Positions 45,695 to 56,900 of a stretch of DNA of 64,000 nucleotides are shown piece after piece. Position numbers and translations under genes: made by a program. The stretch lies in contig NJPS01000067.1 in the NCBI GenBank assembly GCA_002946415.1, positions 372,001 to 436,000 of the forward strand. Direction: 5' to 3'. How positions within the stretch are numbered: the first letter of the stretch is position 1; the number at the start of each line of letters is the position of its first letter. The notes beneath the pieces are model-generated. The model was not told the origin of the DNA. It ran no database searches and saw only the letters and a list, made by a program, of their open reading frames with translations. The DNA is from Rutstroemia sp. NJR-2017a BVV2 (taxonomy: Eukaryota; Ascomycota; Leotiomycetes; Helotiales; Rutstroemiaceae).

Positions 45695-46370
45695 TTTGTA
45701 GGGGTAGGGAAGATAGGGAATTGGTTGGGTGTGGGTGTGGGTGTGTGATTGAGGAGGAGTTGGTATGTGGATGTGGGTGTGAGTATGATGTAAATGAATT
45801 GAGCAATCAATCATATATACGATGTGGTAACCGAATAGGATGGCATGTATGAAATGGATCGAAAGAAAGATATAAGAGTTATTATATATAGGAAGACGTT
45901 GGCGACAATACTTCTGCTGTACGTGTCTATGCCTCCCCACTTACCAAAAGACGCCTCTTTCCATTTCATGTAACTCCACTGTAGAAATATGCAGGTAAAT
46001 ACCTGATGTAGAGTCTTTCGGCGAGCAACTTTGAGGCTGCTTGCCGTTACCGATTGGGCTCGGTCAGGGGTCCGCTAGAAAAATAAGCTTACCCATGTGG
46101 CGGGAGGGGTAGGGTCTGAAAGGGGAAGTCGATTGATGAAGCGTCTTACCTCATGATGCACCGAGTTTTTGATCTATGCTTTTCCATTTACTGATTTTTT
46201 TTCTTTCTTCATGCTCTCGTGAATGATGCAAAATGTTCAGCTCGTTTCGGCTACAAACGGACATTTTGGTCATCTCGCTATTCAGCTGACGATGCAATTG
46301 TATGTGCAAGCAAGCCACCTACTTAGCCAGTCGCACAGAGCTACAATATCAAGAAGCTACACGTATATAA
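45695..46370. other. intergenic
   Basis: Upstream of the GNAT gene and 3' flank of the next leftward gene. GTGTGGGT-type repeats at 45724-45782; otherwise nothing recognised. Confidence 0.45.
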
Positions 46371-47545
46371 TCACTCCAACACCTTCCAATCCACACCAAC
46401 GCCCCATTTCTCCCCCTCAACCACAACCTCCCAAACCGGTCCCTTAATCCCCACCACCTTACCCACCTCCACTCTCTTCCCCCTCTGCAACCCCACCCCC
46501 GCTCCCTCCCCAGCAAGTATAACCTTCACCCTCTCCAACCCATCAACCACCTTAGTCAAACCCTCACTCCCACTCCCACTCCCACTCTCCCTCCCCACCT
46601 GCCTCCCCCTCACCAAACTCATCCCCGCCCTCCCTCCCCCCGTAACCTCCTCAACCCGCACCCTCACCAACCACACCTCCTCCTTTACTTTCCCCCTCCC
46701 CGCGTGCGCCGGAAGCGCTGAATCCAGATTCATAAGCCAGTCGCGGACTTCGGCTGCCAGACCGCCGGGTATGTATTTCTGGCCTTTGCGATGGGGGGAG
46801 AATTGCTCAGGTAAGGGGTCGGTGGTTGAGTGGGATTGCTCGTCTGGGTCGGGGGGGCGGAAACGCGGGGGTTTGTGGAAGGGGTGTGCGATCGGGTTGC
46901 TGGGTTGTGGTGTGGATGTCGAGGCGGGGAGAGGGGTGGAGAGGAGGAATTTGGGTTTACTGGTGCTAGGAGGGAGAGTGTAGCGGGCTATGGGGGATGA
47001 GAGGATGGGGATTGGTGAGGATGCTATGTTCTCGTTCGTCACTTCGTCTTCATTGGTGCCGTATTCTGGTGATATTGGTGAAGGTGATATGCGTCGGCGC
47101 TTGGGTGCGCGTGTATCTATCTCATAACCATCATCTGTATCTACTTCAGATAATTCAACATCTGTATGCGGCTCATCTTGCTCAATCGAACCGTAAACAC
47201 CATCGGGTAAATCGTCGGACGGGTCCTCAGATGGATCTTCTATGCTTTCGTACGATTTAAGTCTCGGTCGCGCGGGCGTCACGTAACGCGCAACGGCAGG
47301 AGTTGACGAAGATACATTCTGCGTCGCAGTCGGCCTGGGAGTGGAAGAGAGGGTAAATCGAGGGGTGGCATTGAATTGTTGAGTTGCGCCTGGGCGGGAT
47401 GTAGATTCGTGCGCGAGCTGGGATCTTGGTGGGGGAGGCTGCTTCTTAATCACGAACCGATGGGGAGATGGTGTCTGTGTAAATCATATTAGATCAAGAA
47501 CTGGCCTGAAATAGAGAACTTACCTACCGCTGGAGGAGGAGGCAT
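46371..47545 (-). CDS. conserved hypothetical protein, possible beta-barrel C-terminus
   Basis: Protein of 373 aa with a tiny first exon (47545-47528, MPPPPA) and a main exon 47474-46371; the intron has a GTAGGT donor and ACACAG acceptor. Residues 1-220 are Pro/Ser/Thr-rich and disordered, with an acidic part and a PKRRRI basic patch (about residue 131) that may be a nuclear signal. The likely folded part starts at HRKGQKYIPGGLAAEVRDWL (about residues 234-253), then VWLVRVRVEEV, a Gly-rich loop, ERVKVILAG, RGKRVEVGKVVGIKGPVWEVVV and a final WGVGVDWKVLE. The spacing of five or more beta strands around Gly turns resembles a small OB-type barrel; that is inference from the pattern. I do not recognise the family. 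It shares a 578-base divergent promoter with the sugar transporter. Confidence 0.7.
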
Positions 47546-48123
47546 TGTGGAAGCGTCATTTCTCCGTGGCTGATGGATAGCTCGGTGGCTTGAAGGAGGG
47601 GATGAGTAAGCAGGAATTCCTACGATCTCCCTCCCTCGGATCGGATCTCGAATCGTTCACTTTATCCCCACCTTCCACCTTCCTGTACTCTTACATCCAC
47701 TCGATTGGACACACATTGGCCGCTTCCACCATACTATTGGGTAATAGTCCTCCTTCAGATATCACGAATCACGATGGATCCAACCTCGCATTTTTATTGA
47801 AAAGTCGGGCGAGATCTGGAAAAGATGGCATTTTGCTGCACAAACACGGCGAGTCGATGTTGTTGATGTCATCATGCTTGTCAAACTAATGGACGGGGAA
47901 CTTATCCAAGAAAGTCAGGGACCCCGCGCTGATCTAGAACCGAAGGGGTCTAAGGGTCTTGCATCCTCTCGAACTTGACTATGGATTTTGTTTTTGCTTA
48001 TGAATAGCACATCCTCTTTCTCGAGTGATATTCTGGTAGGATTTCGAAGTCGAGGAGATTTACTATTTGTTGGCGAGAGTTTCATAGCTACAAATAGATT
48101 CCTTCACTTGTTCGCCCGTCACG
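47546..48123. promoter_or_regulatory. shared divergent promoter region
   Basis: 578 bases separate the start codons of the leftward unknown protein and the rightward sugar transporter, so both promoters must lie here. No clear TATA box or known site was identified. Confidence 0.5.
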
Positions 48124-50030
48124 ATGCCCAACCCTCCTTCGAAGCCAGGGGATACGTCCATCTTCCCTCTCTTGACCAAGAAACATGAGATTGTGCTCTT
48201 TTCAAGCACAGCCATTGCGCTCTATGGCTACGATCAAGGTATGTTGCATTCAATCAAAGCTTCAATGTCTCAACTGGTCATACACAAGGCGTGCATTAGA
48301 CTGACCTAAACATCCAAGGAATGATGTCTCTGATCAACACCAACAACTCCTACCTCAGCACCATGCAAATTCCCAAAGAATCTCCAATCGTCGGTATCAT
48401 CGTCTCAGTATACTATCTCGGCTGTGCCATCGGCGCCGTAATAGCCTCCTGGTTTGCCGATAGAGAAGGACGCAAGCCATCTATATTCGCCTGTCTTGCC
48501 ACAACATCATTCGGCAACATCCTTATGTTCATTTCCGGTCTCTCTATGAACGGTTCATCTCCTTGGAACGGTGGCGCTATAGGATGCATGCTCGCTGGAC
48601 GAGTCATCATGGGTCTGGGAGTTGGAGGTATAGATGCAACGATCCCGGTTTACAGTAGTGAACTTTCCTCAGATGGTGCTCGTGGAAGAGCATTGGCCCA
48701 GGAATTCCAGATGAATATCTTTGGGTTGCTCATGGCGTATGCTATTAATCTAGGAGTGACGATTGGGTTGGGGAAAGATAATCAGTGGGCGTGGAGAACA
48801 CCTATTATTGTTATGCAGATATTCCCAGTCCTGCTCATGTCATTCATAAGTCAACTTCCTGAAACACCCAGAGTACGTATCCTATTTCTCAAGCATAGAA
48901 AAAGCAGGCGAATTTGTGGAATGTCTCCAGCTATTCATTGTACTGGATATGGACGGTCTCACTAAACCAGTGTCTCGGAGTATTTGGGATAGTCTGGGTG
49001 GTGATTTTGTCCATTGACATCAACATCGACATGTTCCCTCCACACTGAAGAATCCATTCCCCTCAACTCCTCTCCAAGAACAAATTACTAAAACCCTAAA
49101 CAGTGGCTCATGAGCCAAGAACGCTCCGACGACGCCAAACGCGCCCTCGAAAAAGTCTACGGCAGCAAAGAAGCCGAATCCAAATACGCCGACCTCGTGG
49201 AATCCTCCAAACAAGCCAGCTCCGAAACCATAACCTACACGGACATGCTCCTCCCCGGACGCTCTCAATTCCACCCTACCACCATAACCATCATGGGCCA
49301 AATAAACCAAGCCCTCACCGGCTATGGCGCCGTCTCCGTGTACGGCCCGCAGATCTTCGAGCTCCTCGGCTTCTCCACCACCAAAGCTGAGTTCCTCACC
49401 CTCGGCAACTACATCTCCTACTGCCTCATGATGACCTTCGCCTGGCTCTCCATCGACGTCTACGGCCGGCGCAAGCTGCTCCTCCTCGGCTCCATCGGGC
49501 TCTCGCTATCCTTCATCCTTCTCACCCTCTTCGGCGGCCTCGCCGCCAACTACCCTTCGATCCCCGACCTCGCCGTCGAGATCCCGGGGAGCATCACCCT
49601 CTTCTCCGCCACCGCCATCTTCGGCATCGGCTGGCTCGCCACCGTGTGGTTGATCCCGACGGAGATCTACCCGAACACGGCGCGCGCGCAGGGCAGCGCG
49701 ATCAGCGTTATCGTATGGGGATTGGCGAATTTTGTCATCACGCTGCTGACGCCGATTGGGTTTAATGGGCTGAAGTACGGTCTGTTTGCGGTGTTTGCGC
49801 TGACGAATGTGATTGCGGGGATTTGGACTTGGAGGTACTTGCCGGAGAGCGGGGGGAGGAGCTTTGAGGAGAACCAGGGGTTTTTTGAGAGTGCGGGGAA
49901 GGAGGGGACGTGGGTGGTGCGGAAGGTGGAAGGGGGGATATTTTTGAAGATGCCCGGGAAGGAGGGGGAGGATGAGGAGGGACAGCAGGAGGGGGGTGAG
50001 AGGGAGCCGTTGTTGAGGAGGAGAGGGTAG
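48124..50030 (+). CDS. MFS sugar transporter
   Basis: Major facilitator of the sugar-porter family, 531 aa, twelve membrane helices expected in the plasma membrane. Exons are 48124-48238, 48319-48872 and 49104-50030. Donors GTATGT and GTACGT, and acceptors CCAAG and AACAG, rejoin as GYDQ|GMMS and LPETPR|WLMSQER. Family signatures: GYDQG in helix 1; ADREGRKPS (the GRR/K loop between helices 2 and 3); AGRVIMGLGVGG in helix 4; PVYSSELS; LPETPRWLM at the end of the first half; DVYGRRKLLLLG; WLIPTEIYPNTARAQGSA after helix 10; and YLPESGGRSFEE after helix 12 (equivalent of PETKG). The acidic tail is Glu/Gly-rich. Substrate (hexose, disaccharide or polyol) cannot be told. Exon 3 has much higher G+C at third positions than exon 2. 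Confidence 0.92.
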
Positions 50031-51149
50031 AGGGGGGTTGGTGAGAGGGGTGGGAAATTGCATGGATGAGAATGAAAGAAAAAAGTAAGAAATGCACACA
50101 GATAGCGTATCAAAGGTTACATTTCCCCTCCCATCATATCATATCTCTACCCATTCAAATCAAGAACAGACAAAGCAAAATGGATGACCTTCCCAACTCA
50201 TCACCTCACCTCATCACATCTATCAAACTCCAACATATATCTAAATATTCTTTCCAATTCACTACACCTACTAAATAAATCTATATAAACCTATACACTC
50301 AAACCACAAACCACCAACCACAAATATAAAAGCAACAGCAAAACAAAGTAAAATATAGCAAGAAAATCCCAATCTGTTATATATCCTGACCCCTTCCTTG
50401 TTCCTTTGCAAACTATCCATCCATCCATCCATCCATATCCTGCCACCCCACGACCTTTGCAATGAAGCCGTCCATCCCCACTTCCAATTTCCATGTGCTC
50501 GGGATGCCAACCAACTAACCAAACACCTGACCAGCCAAACTAATATCAAACTCCGGCTAGCTTTATGGCTGTGCGGGGGTGATATATTTTGGCGGTTTGT
50601 GTGTGGGTGGGTATTTATAAGTAGTTTGAAAGGAAAAGAAACGAAATCTCGCACGTGATCGTGTCGTTGTTGAGTCGCTCGGTGTGAGCGGTTGATGTCC
50701 TCTCCTCCATTTTTGTGGGTGTGTAGTGGAGGGAGGGGAAGTGAAGTGAAGGAGAAGAGAAAAGGTAAGGAGAAGTTGAGGTAGATATGAGATGAGTGTC
50801 GAAGAGAAGTGAAGAGAGTTGAAGAAAGGTGCAGAGAGGTGCAGAGAGGTGCAGAGAGGTGCAGAGAGCTAAAACGAAGCTCCTCTCTCTCTCTCGGTGA
50901 AGTAGTGAATGTAAGTAAAGGTAAATATGAGAGGATATGCGAGGAGAGAAAATGACAAACAGCGACCAAGCGAAATGACGTGATCTGATCTGATCCCGAT
51001 GGTTAGATGCGACGGAGAGGAAAATTATTAAAAAATATATAGTATAAACAGGAATTTGAAATGAAAGAAAGAGAAGAGAAGGAAAGAACGAAGAAGCAAA
51101 AAAAACCCTCCCCCCAATCCCCCCTTCCTCCCAACCACCCCATCCCAAC
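50031..51149. other. convergent 3' intergenic region
   Basis: Separates the 3' ends of the transporter and the GT2 gene. A CATC tetramer run lies at about 50416-50437 and a perfect decamer array at 50829-50868. Frames crossing it are low complexity. Confidence 0.5.
50829..50868 (+). repeat. (GTGCAGAGAG)4 minisatellite
   Basis: Four perfect tandem copies of the decamer GTGCAGAGAG in non-coding sequence. Confidence 0.95.
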
Positions 51150-53977
51150 CTAAAAAGTAAACATCATCAACGCCGGATTCAGTACAACCGGCAGCATAAA
51201 ATGGCTCACAACCACCGTACACAGCGGATAAATAGCGACAAAATCCGTAATACGCCAGTTCCAGGGGACCCACAGCGCCAACGTAACCATCATTAACGCA
51301 CACGCGATGCAAAAGGCAAAGGTCCAGAAGAAGCGCTTCGCCAGCCGAGGCAGCTCTTTGAAGAAGGTTGTGTTTTCGGCTTCTTTGGCGGTGGCGCCCC
51401 ACGACATGTCGATTTCGAAGAAGTGGCAGAGAAGCGATTGGGAGACGTGCATGCTGATGCCGCCGAGGAAGATGGTGAGGAGGAAGAGCCAGCGGAAGTT
51501 TGTGTAGACTGGGGGTGGTTAGTGGGGGGTTGGAGCGGGGGGATGGGGAGGAGGAGGGAGAGGGAAAGAAGGGAAACTTACGTGCACCGTAGAGTGTGTC
51601 CTCCTCAATTCTATATCTCAAAACCGCCAGCGAAATATTGCCCAGCGCCGAAAAGACCAAGATAAGCGAGAAATACACCTTGAAAGAATCAAGATAGTAT
51701 TTATCGTACATACCATTATACCAACCCATGATAAAGTAGTTCGCGAGCGTTAGAATCCACGCCGCGCCAATAGCATAATAAGTGCCAATATACGCCATGA
51801 TAGTAATCTTGGACGTCAGACGAATCGGCGAGAAGATGAATTTCTTAAACAGCGGCGTGAATGGACCGCGCGTGATCCACAGTCTGAAGGGATGGAAAAG
51901 CAGCTCGTTGCAGCCGTAGGCGTATTTTTCCCAGCGGGCAAGCTCGTCGTATACGGTGAGCGACACGCCTTCTTTGAAGCCGTCGCCGGTGTAGGCGCCG
52001 AGGCGGATGGTGTATTTGGCGATCTGCAGACGGAGGGACATGTCGAAGTCTTCGGAGACGTGAGATTCGGACCAGAATTTCTCGTAGCCGTCGTCATCTG
52101 TGTAGGAGACTTCTTGAATGGCAGACCAGCGGAGAATGGCGTTGTGGCCGACGAAGGGGGAGACGTCGCCATTTGCGACGGTGTATTTGATGGCCGTGTA
52201 GATGAGGTTAGTGAAGAAGGTGACGCTGAGAGAATGTTAGTTAGGCAGGAAGAAAAGGAAAAGAATATTTGAAAGGGAAGAAAGGTAAATAGGAAGCAGA
52301 AGAAGACATACCCTCGCTCAAAGAAACTGTTGGTGACTTGCATAACGCCAGAGTTATATTGAAGAATGCCAACTTCAGGCGACTGTTCCATCTCACTTGC
52401 AGCATCAAGAAGACAATCGGTAGGAACACGAGTGTCGGAATCAATCAACAAGATATAATCACCAATACGAATATTGCCCTCAGCCCAAGCACGACCTTCC
52501 TCAGCCGCAAGGACTTCAGCAAGACATCTATCATAACAACGATCCTCGTCTTCCTGTGACCAGCCCTGCGGACGATCGATTCCGACAAGACGATCCTCAA
52601 CCTTGTTACTGATCATCAGAGCGTAGTTCATGTTCGAAGCTTTCTTGAACTTGCCGCGGCGGAGGAACGCTGTTTCGCCTTCTGCTGGGTTGGGATTGTG
52701 TTTGGGGCGCGCAACCCAGCCGATACTGTGCTCTTCGTAGAACTCGCGACGAGCTCTAGCCTCGTTCTCGGGGAGCAATTGCATACCATCATCGTTGATG
52801 AAGATGTTCGCCGTTCCACCCTGGAGTTCGTAGGTAGATATAGCAGCCTTAAGGGAAAGTACCGTAGGCATGATGACAGCCACTAGACCTTCTTTGTAAA
52901 CTGGCATTTGGATAGTGACGTGAGGAAGAACAAGTATGTTTCGATTGATCTGTGGAGGGGCTATTCCTGAGTAGAATTTGGTGTTCATGTCCATCTGTCT
53001 GGTAGGTCCCATCATCTGGCAGAGATTGACGACAATGATTTGCATAAAGAAGAGCGAGACGAAGATTTGGCAGGGCGTGACAATGAGTAGTAACAATCTG
53101 ACATAATTGCCATCAGCAGCAACTTCAAGGCCGAGATTGCGCCAACCTAAACCAAGAGCCGAGAAAAGTAATGCCAAGGTCAGGCCAACCATGATTGGAT
53201 TAATGAGAATTGTCTTTCGTCGTGGCGGCTCTGCGCTCTCTAAATCCTTCTTGCCATCGACTTCTTCCGATCCCACTTGAACGGCATTCTTCTTCTCATC
53301 AACTATTTCCTCTTCACCTTCTGCCCAGATCATTTCCATCAAGGACCTCTCAAAATACTCGGCACGGTCCAGGACATGTTTAGCTTGGTCGTCCCAGACC
53401 AATAGAATTTGCAGGTCTTGGATGAAAGCGCCAAAGTGATGCTTCTGGCATCTGGGCAAATAGTCGACGCTGGGTAGGACCTGAAGACGAAGGTTTTCTG
53501 AAAGTGGAACATATTCAGACTCCTGACGGGCGAGGAAAATCTGGATCACTCGAGTGGTAACTGTCATAGCACACTATTCCAAGAATTAGCTGGAGCCGTA
53601 TTAAGTTATGAGCAAATACATACTTTGACGTTCATTAGTTTGACAGCTTCAAACAGCCCCCCCGGATCCGTCTCCAGCTGGGTTGGAAAGCAAGTGAAGT
53701 TGCCTTTAGATTTCTTCAGTATGACACCTTCACCTGCTGCTCCACTTGCCCACATCTTTTCGAGTTGCTGTTGGTGGAGATAGCTGACCATAACGTCAGA
53801 CTTGATATCCAAGACACTTTCCCTTGGGCCATTGCGGAAGTCGCCATCTGGGTACATTGAAGTTGGTCGAGATGGGTCTCCAGTTCCGGCCGATGCACCC
53901 GTTGAAGGTCTTTCATTGTTCCCTTCCTGCTGAGTCTGCGCCTTCTTCCGTGTAAGAAGACCTCCGAGGTTTTTCAT
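51150..53977 (-). CDS. GT2: type 2 glycosyltransferase, polysaccharide synthase (fungal GT2/Cps1 group)
   Basis: Membrane processive glycosyltransferase of 872 aa from exons 53977-53624, 53573-52312, 52225-51582 and 51508-51150. It is in the cellulose/chitin/hyaluronan synthase-like GT2 superfamily. It matches the fungal group that includes Zymoseptoria GT2, needed for hyphal growth on solid surfaces and virulence; I assign it by resemblance recalled, not by a search. About 240 cytosolic residues precede two helices (about 241-261 and 277-303). The GT-A domain shows VTIQMPVYKE (about 337), the UDP-binding INDDG (about 377), the metal-binding DSDTR (about 496), SEDFD (about 598, catalytic base region) and ELARW (the QxxRW equivalent). 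Four to six C-terminal helices complete the channel, ending in VLNPALMMFTF. All key residues are present, so the enzyme should be active. The polysaccharide made is unknown. Convergent with the transporter. Confidence 0.9.
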
Positions 53978-56900
53978 GATTCCTGCCTTAAATTAAACGA
54001 GCGTGAGATGTATTAAAAAATAAATGTGGTGACCAAAGTAAACGAGGGTGTTGAAAGTTTTGGAAGTTTTGTTGAAGCTGAACCAAAGCGTGATTTATTC
54101 ACAGAGGTAGAACCAAAGGCGAATTTTCTGTAAGCTGCGAGCTGCTATGGTTGAGCTGAGTGTAACAAAACAAATGAGGATGAGGAAGGAGCATTATGTA
54201 TGCGATCAGACATGAAGCTATGGTGAAGTAGCGTAGAAGAGCTTTGCAAAAAAGGATCATCGAGGTTAACAGGCAACTACGGATAGACATTGACTGTACC
54301 TTGGACGTCAAGACACAAGCCACTAAACATGGGCAGGACCAGTGGTTCGCCGACAGCGAGACCGTCAAAGGTTGGCATTCAAATGCCCGAGGCTACCAAG
54401 AGAAAGACATTTGGATAAATTAAGTTTAACGCTGTCAGAGATGCCAATCCAAGCAAGCCACTCAGAGTTTAGAGATATGGGTAGCTGCTGTGCTAATGTA
54501 GCCGCACAGAATGAAAACCTATGCTGGCTGAAAAGCAATTGCACGAACATGGTATATGAACAATTTAGCAAAGATAAAAGATAGACAAACACCATGCAAA
54601 AGATACTGGCTCGGGTACGACTAGCCCTAGTTTGGACCAGAACATACCATGTATGGACGAGGCCGCTCTTGATGCTGTGTGACTGCACGAACCCGTCGAC
54701 TACTGTAGGCAAGGTACTGCGCTGGAACTTGGAAGCCGACGGCGGTGCAAGCAAGCAGGCTACGGCCGATCTATGCTTGATCTATCGAAATTGCGCAAGC
54801 TAGACAGAATTCTATCCCGGGGATCACTTTTGTTCGTCGGTTGTGGCCAAATTCTCAAGCTAGTGTGCAGCGCTTGAGGAGGGCCAGATGTCGCTGGGTC
54901 GAAATGTAGTTGAGAAAAAGGTTTTAACAAAAATAATTCTGGCTCCGAGCGACGATGATCGACAGGGCTAAGGAGAGTATTCCCCTGGCTAAGTATGAGT
55001 CTATCATAGGAACGGGTCGAAAGGTGGCCCCCGGTGGCATCGAGATGTGGATTTCGGCATTGCCATTGACCTCGATATTGATATTGATTACACTTCCCAG
55101 ATAGCCATTCTCGAGTCTGCCAGAACCGCCAACGATGACAGAATGAGCATTCTTACCCTTCTGATTAGATAGAATACAACCATTCAACTCCGTGCAGGTC
55201 AGTGATCACGCAGTATTGTCAGTCCATCGCCAGCCCGTCGCACCTAGGCACTGTAGACCTGCGCGCCGGTTTTCCAGGAAATCGCACGACGTCCACCAAT
55301 GCATGCCATACCGTCATGCATAAGTGGTTCGAAGACCAGAAGTGGTGGAACGATAAAAATTGCTGCACGCTCTTCCAAACAATCATTCTCGCCCAATGGT
55401 TGACTGATCAGAGACATCAAAGTAGGACGTTCCATCCATACGAAGCTTGTACCACGGAATGCAACATCGTGGGTTCTGTACATTTGACAATCCCGCATTC
55501 TGGGAATTCACAGAATCTGGACGTCAGTAGAACGACAGGAAGAACCTCGCGGGATGCATCTGAGCCATGCCCATATGGTTATCGGTGCTGATCTAGAGAA
55601 TGATAAGATGGGACCGGTCGCAAAGTCACTCTTCTAGTGCCTTAGAGAAATGGTTTCTGAAACGGCGCACAAGCATTCAGTCACTTATTGAATGAGTGCG
55701 TCTGGCTAAATTTGATAACAAGATCGATATCGCCGCGCCAAGGAGAATTAATTAATTGATCGTTATATATTTCAGTGTCGTTGTGTTTCTCGTTTGAACG
55801 TTATTATTGTCGTTTGAACGCAAGCTGAACGAACGGTTGTGGCTGACGAGAAGATATGGTTCGGAAAAACCCCCAAGAGCGCCGTGTGTAGCCTCGGGTT
55901 CTGTTGAGCAGCAGCCTCTAGATTGATGCACTATAGATTATAGATTATAGATTGTGTTTTATGAATTATAGATTATTTCAGCTGCATTCCCGAAATCCAT
56001 GATATCAGTGTAACCCGTGCAGAGTGCTGCCATGGTGCACATGATATTGGATGTGGAAGAAAAATACGAGAGACGGCTAGAAAAGTCAGTACTGTGTAGC
56101 CCGAGCCTAGCAAGCTTCTTTCGGTTGTTCGAACTGCTTGAGGTATGTAGTAGTTTATGACCTAGAAGTCCAACCGGGCCCATTCATACTTTTCCCGGAA
56201 AGGTAGTGAACCTAGACCTGTGCGTTACCCGTGGATGAGTTCTTGAAATCATTTTTCTGGTTGAGAATGATGTGAGGCTGAAAAATCATGGTCCTAGATG
56301 AGTTTTCTGTCCTCCTATCGACCCTTGGTACCCAATGTAAGAACTTTGCTCGACACAGACCTGGAGCCCTCGAAAAGAAAGTACATGATTGTGCTTGAGT
56401 ATTGGCCTCCGTGATGCAAGCAGCATATAATCAAGCAGAATACTAGCAGATGAGCAGCAGTTTCGGAAGGAAATGCTTCTCGTATGCACTGTCCTTAGTT
56501 TTGCAGTATCTTAATGTAGCTGCATGTAAGTCGGGACGCATAGATCAACATGGCCAAAGCATGAAGCTATATTGGTCGATTCTATTCTGGGTAATCCCCG
56601 CATCCTTGGACGAATAGATTGGAAAACCTTTGACAACTTTCATCCCTTGTCAAGATAAGTCGTGCGGTTATGTCGAAGACACGGAAATGTACGAAGGGCT
56701 CTATCACACCTGTGCACGTCGCTGTACTCAACCTCGATAGATAGATGCAGTCTACGTAGCGCAATGATATCACCTATCACAGTCTGGCATGCTAGAACAG
56801 ACGAGAAATTTGCAATGAATGACCCCGGTCTTCTCCAGACCACAAAGCTTGTATCGCTATCTAAACTGGAAAAAAGAAGCATTGTCTATCAAGGACACAT

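Noticed and set aside
44646..45701. 351-codon open frame on the + strand
   Set aside because: It is antisense to the GNAT gene, consists of Pro/Ser-rich sequence from the mirror of Gly/Glu-rich codons, and crosses the GNAT intron.
49506..50113. minus-strand frames up to 197 codons over the transporter
   Set aside because: Antisense of a GC-rich exon, where stop codons are rare; composition Pro/Arg/Ser-rich without motifs.
54924..55591. possible small gene(s): minus 55187-54924 and 55498-55244, plus 55202-55591
   Set aside because: Protein-like in places, but frames overlap on both strands, no splice joins them and no family is recognised.
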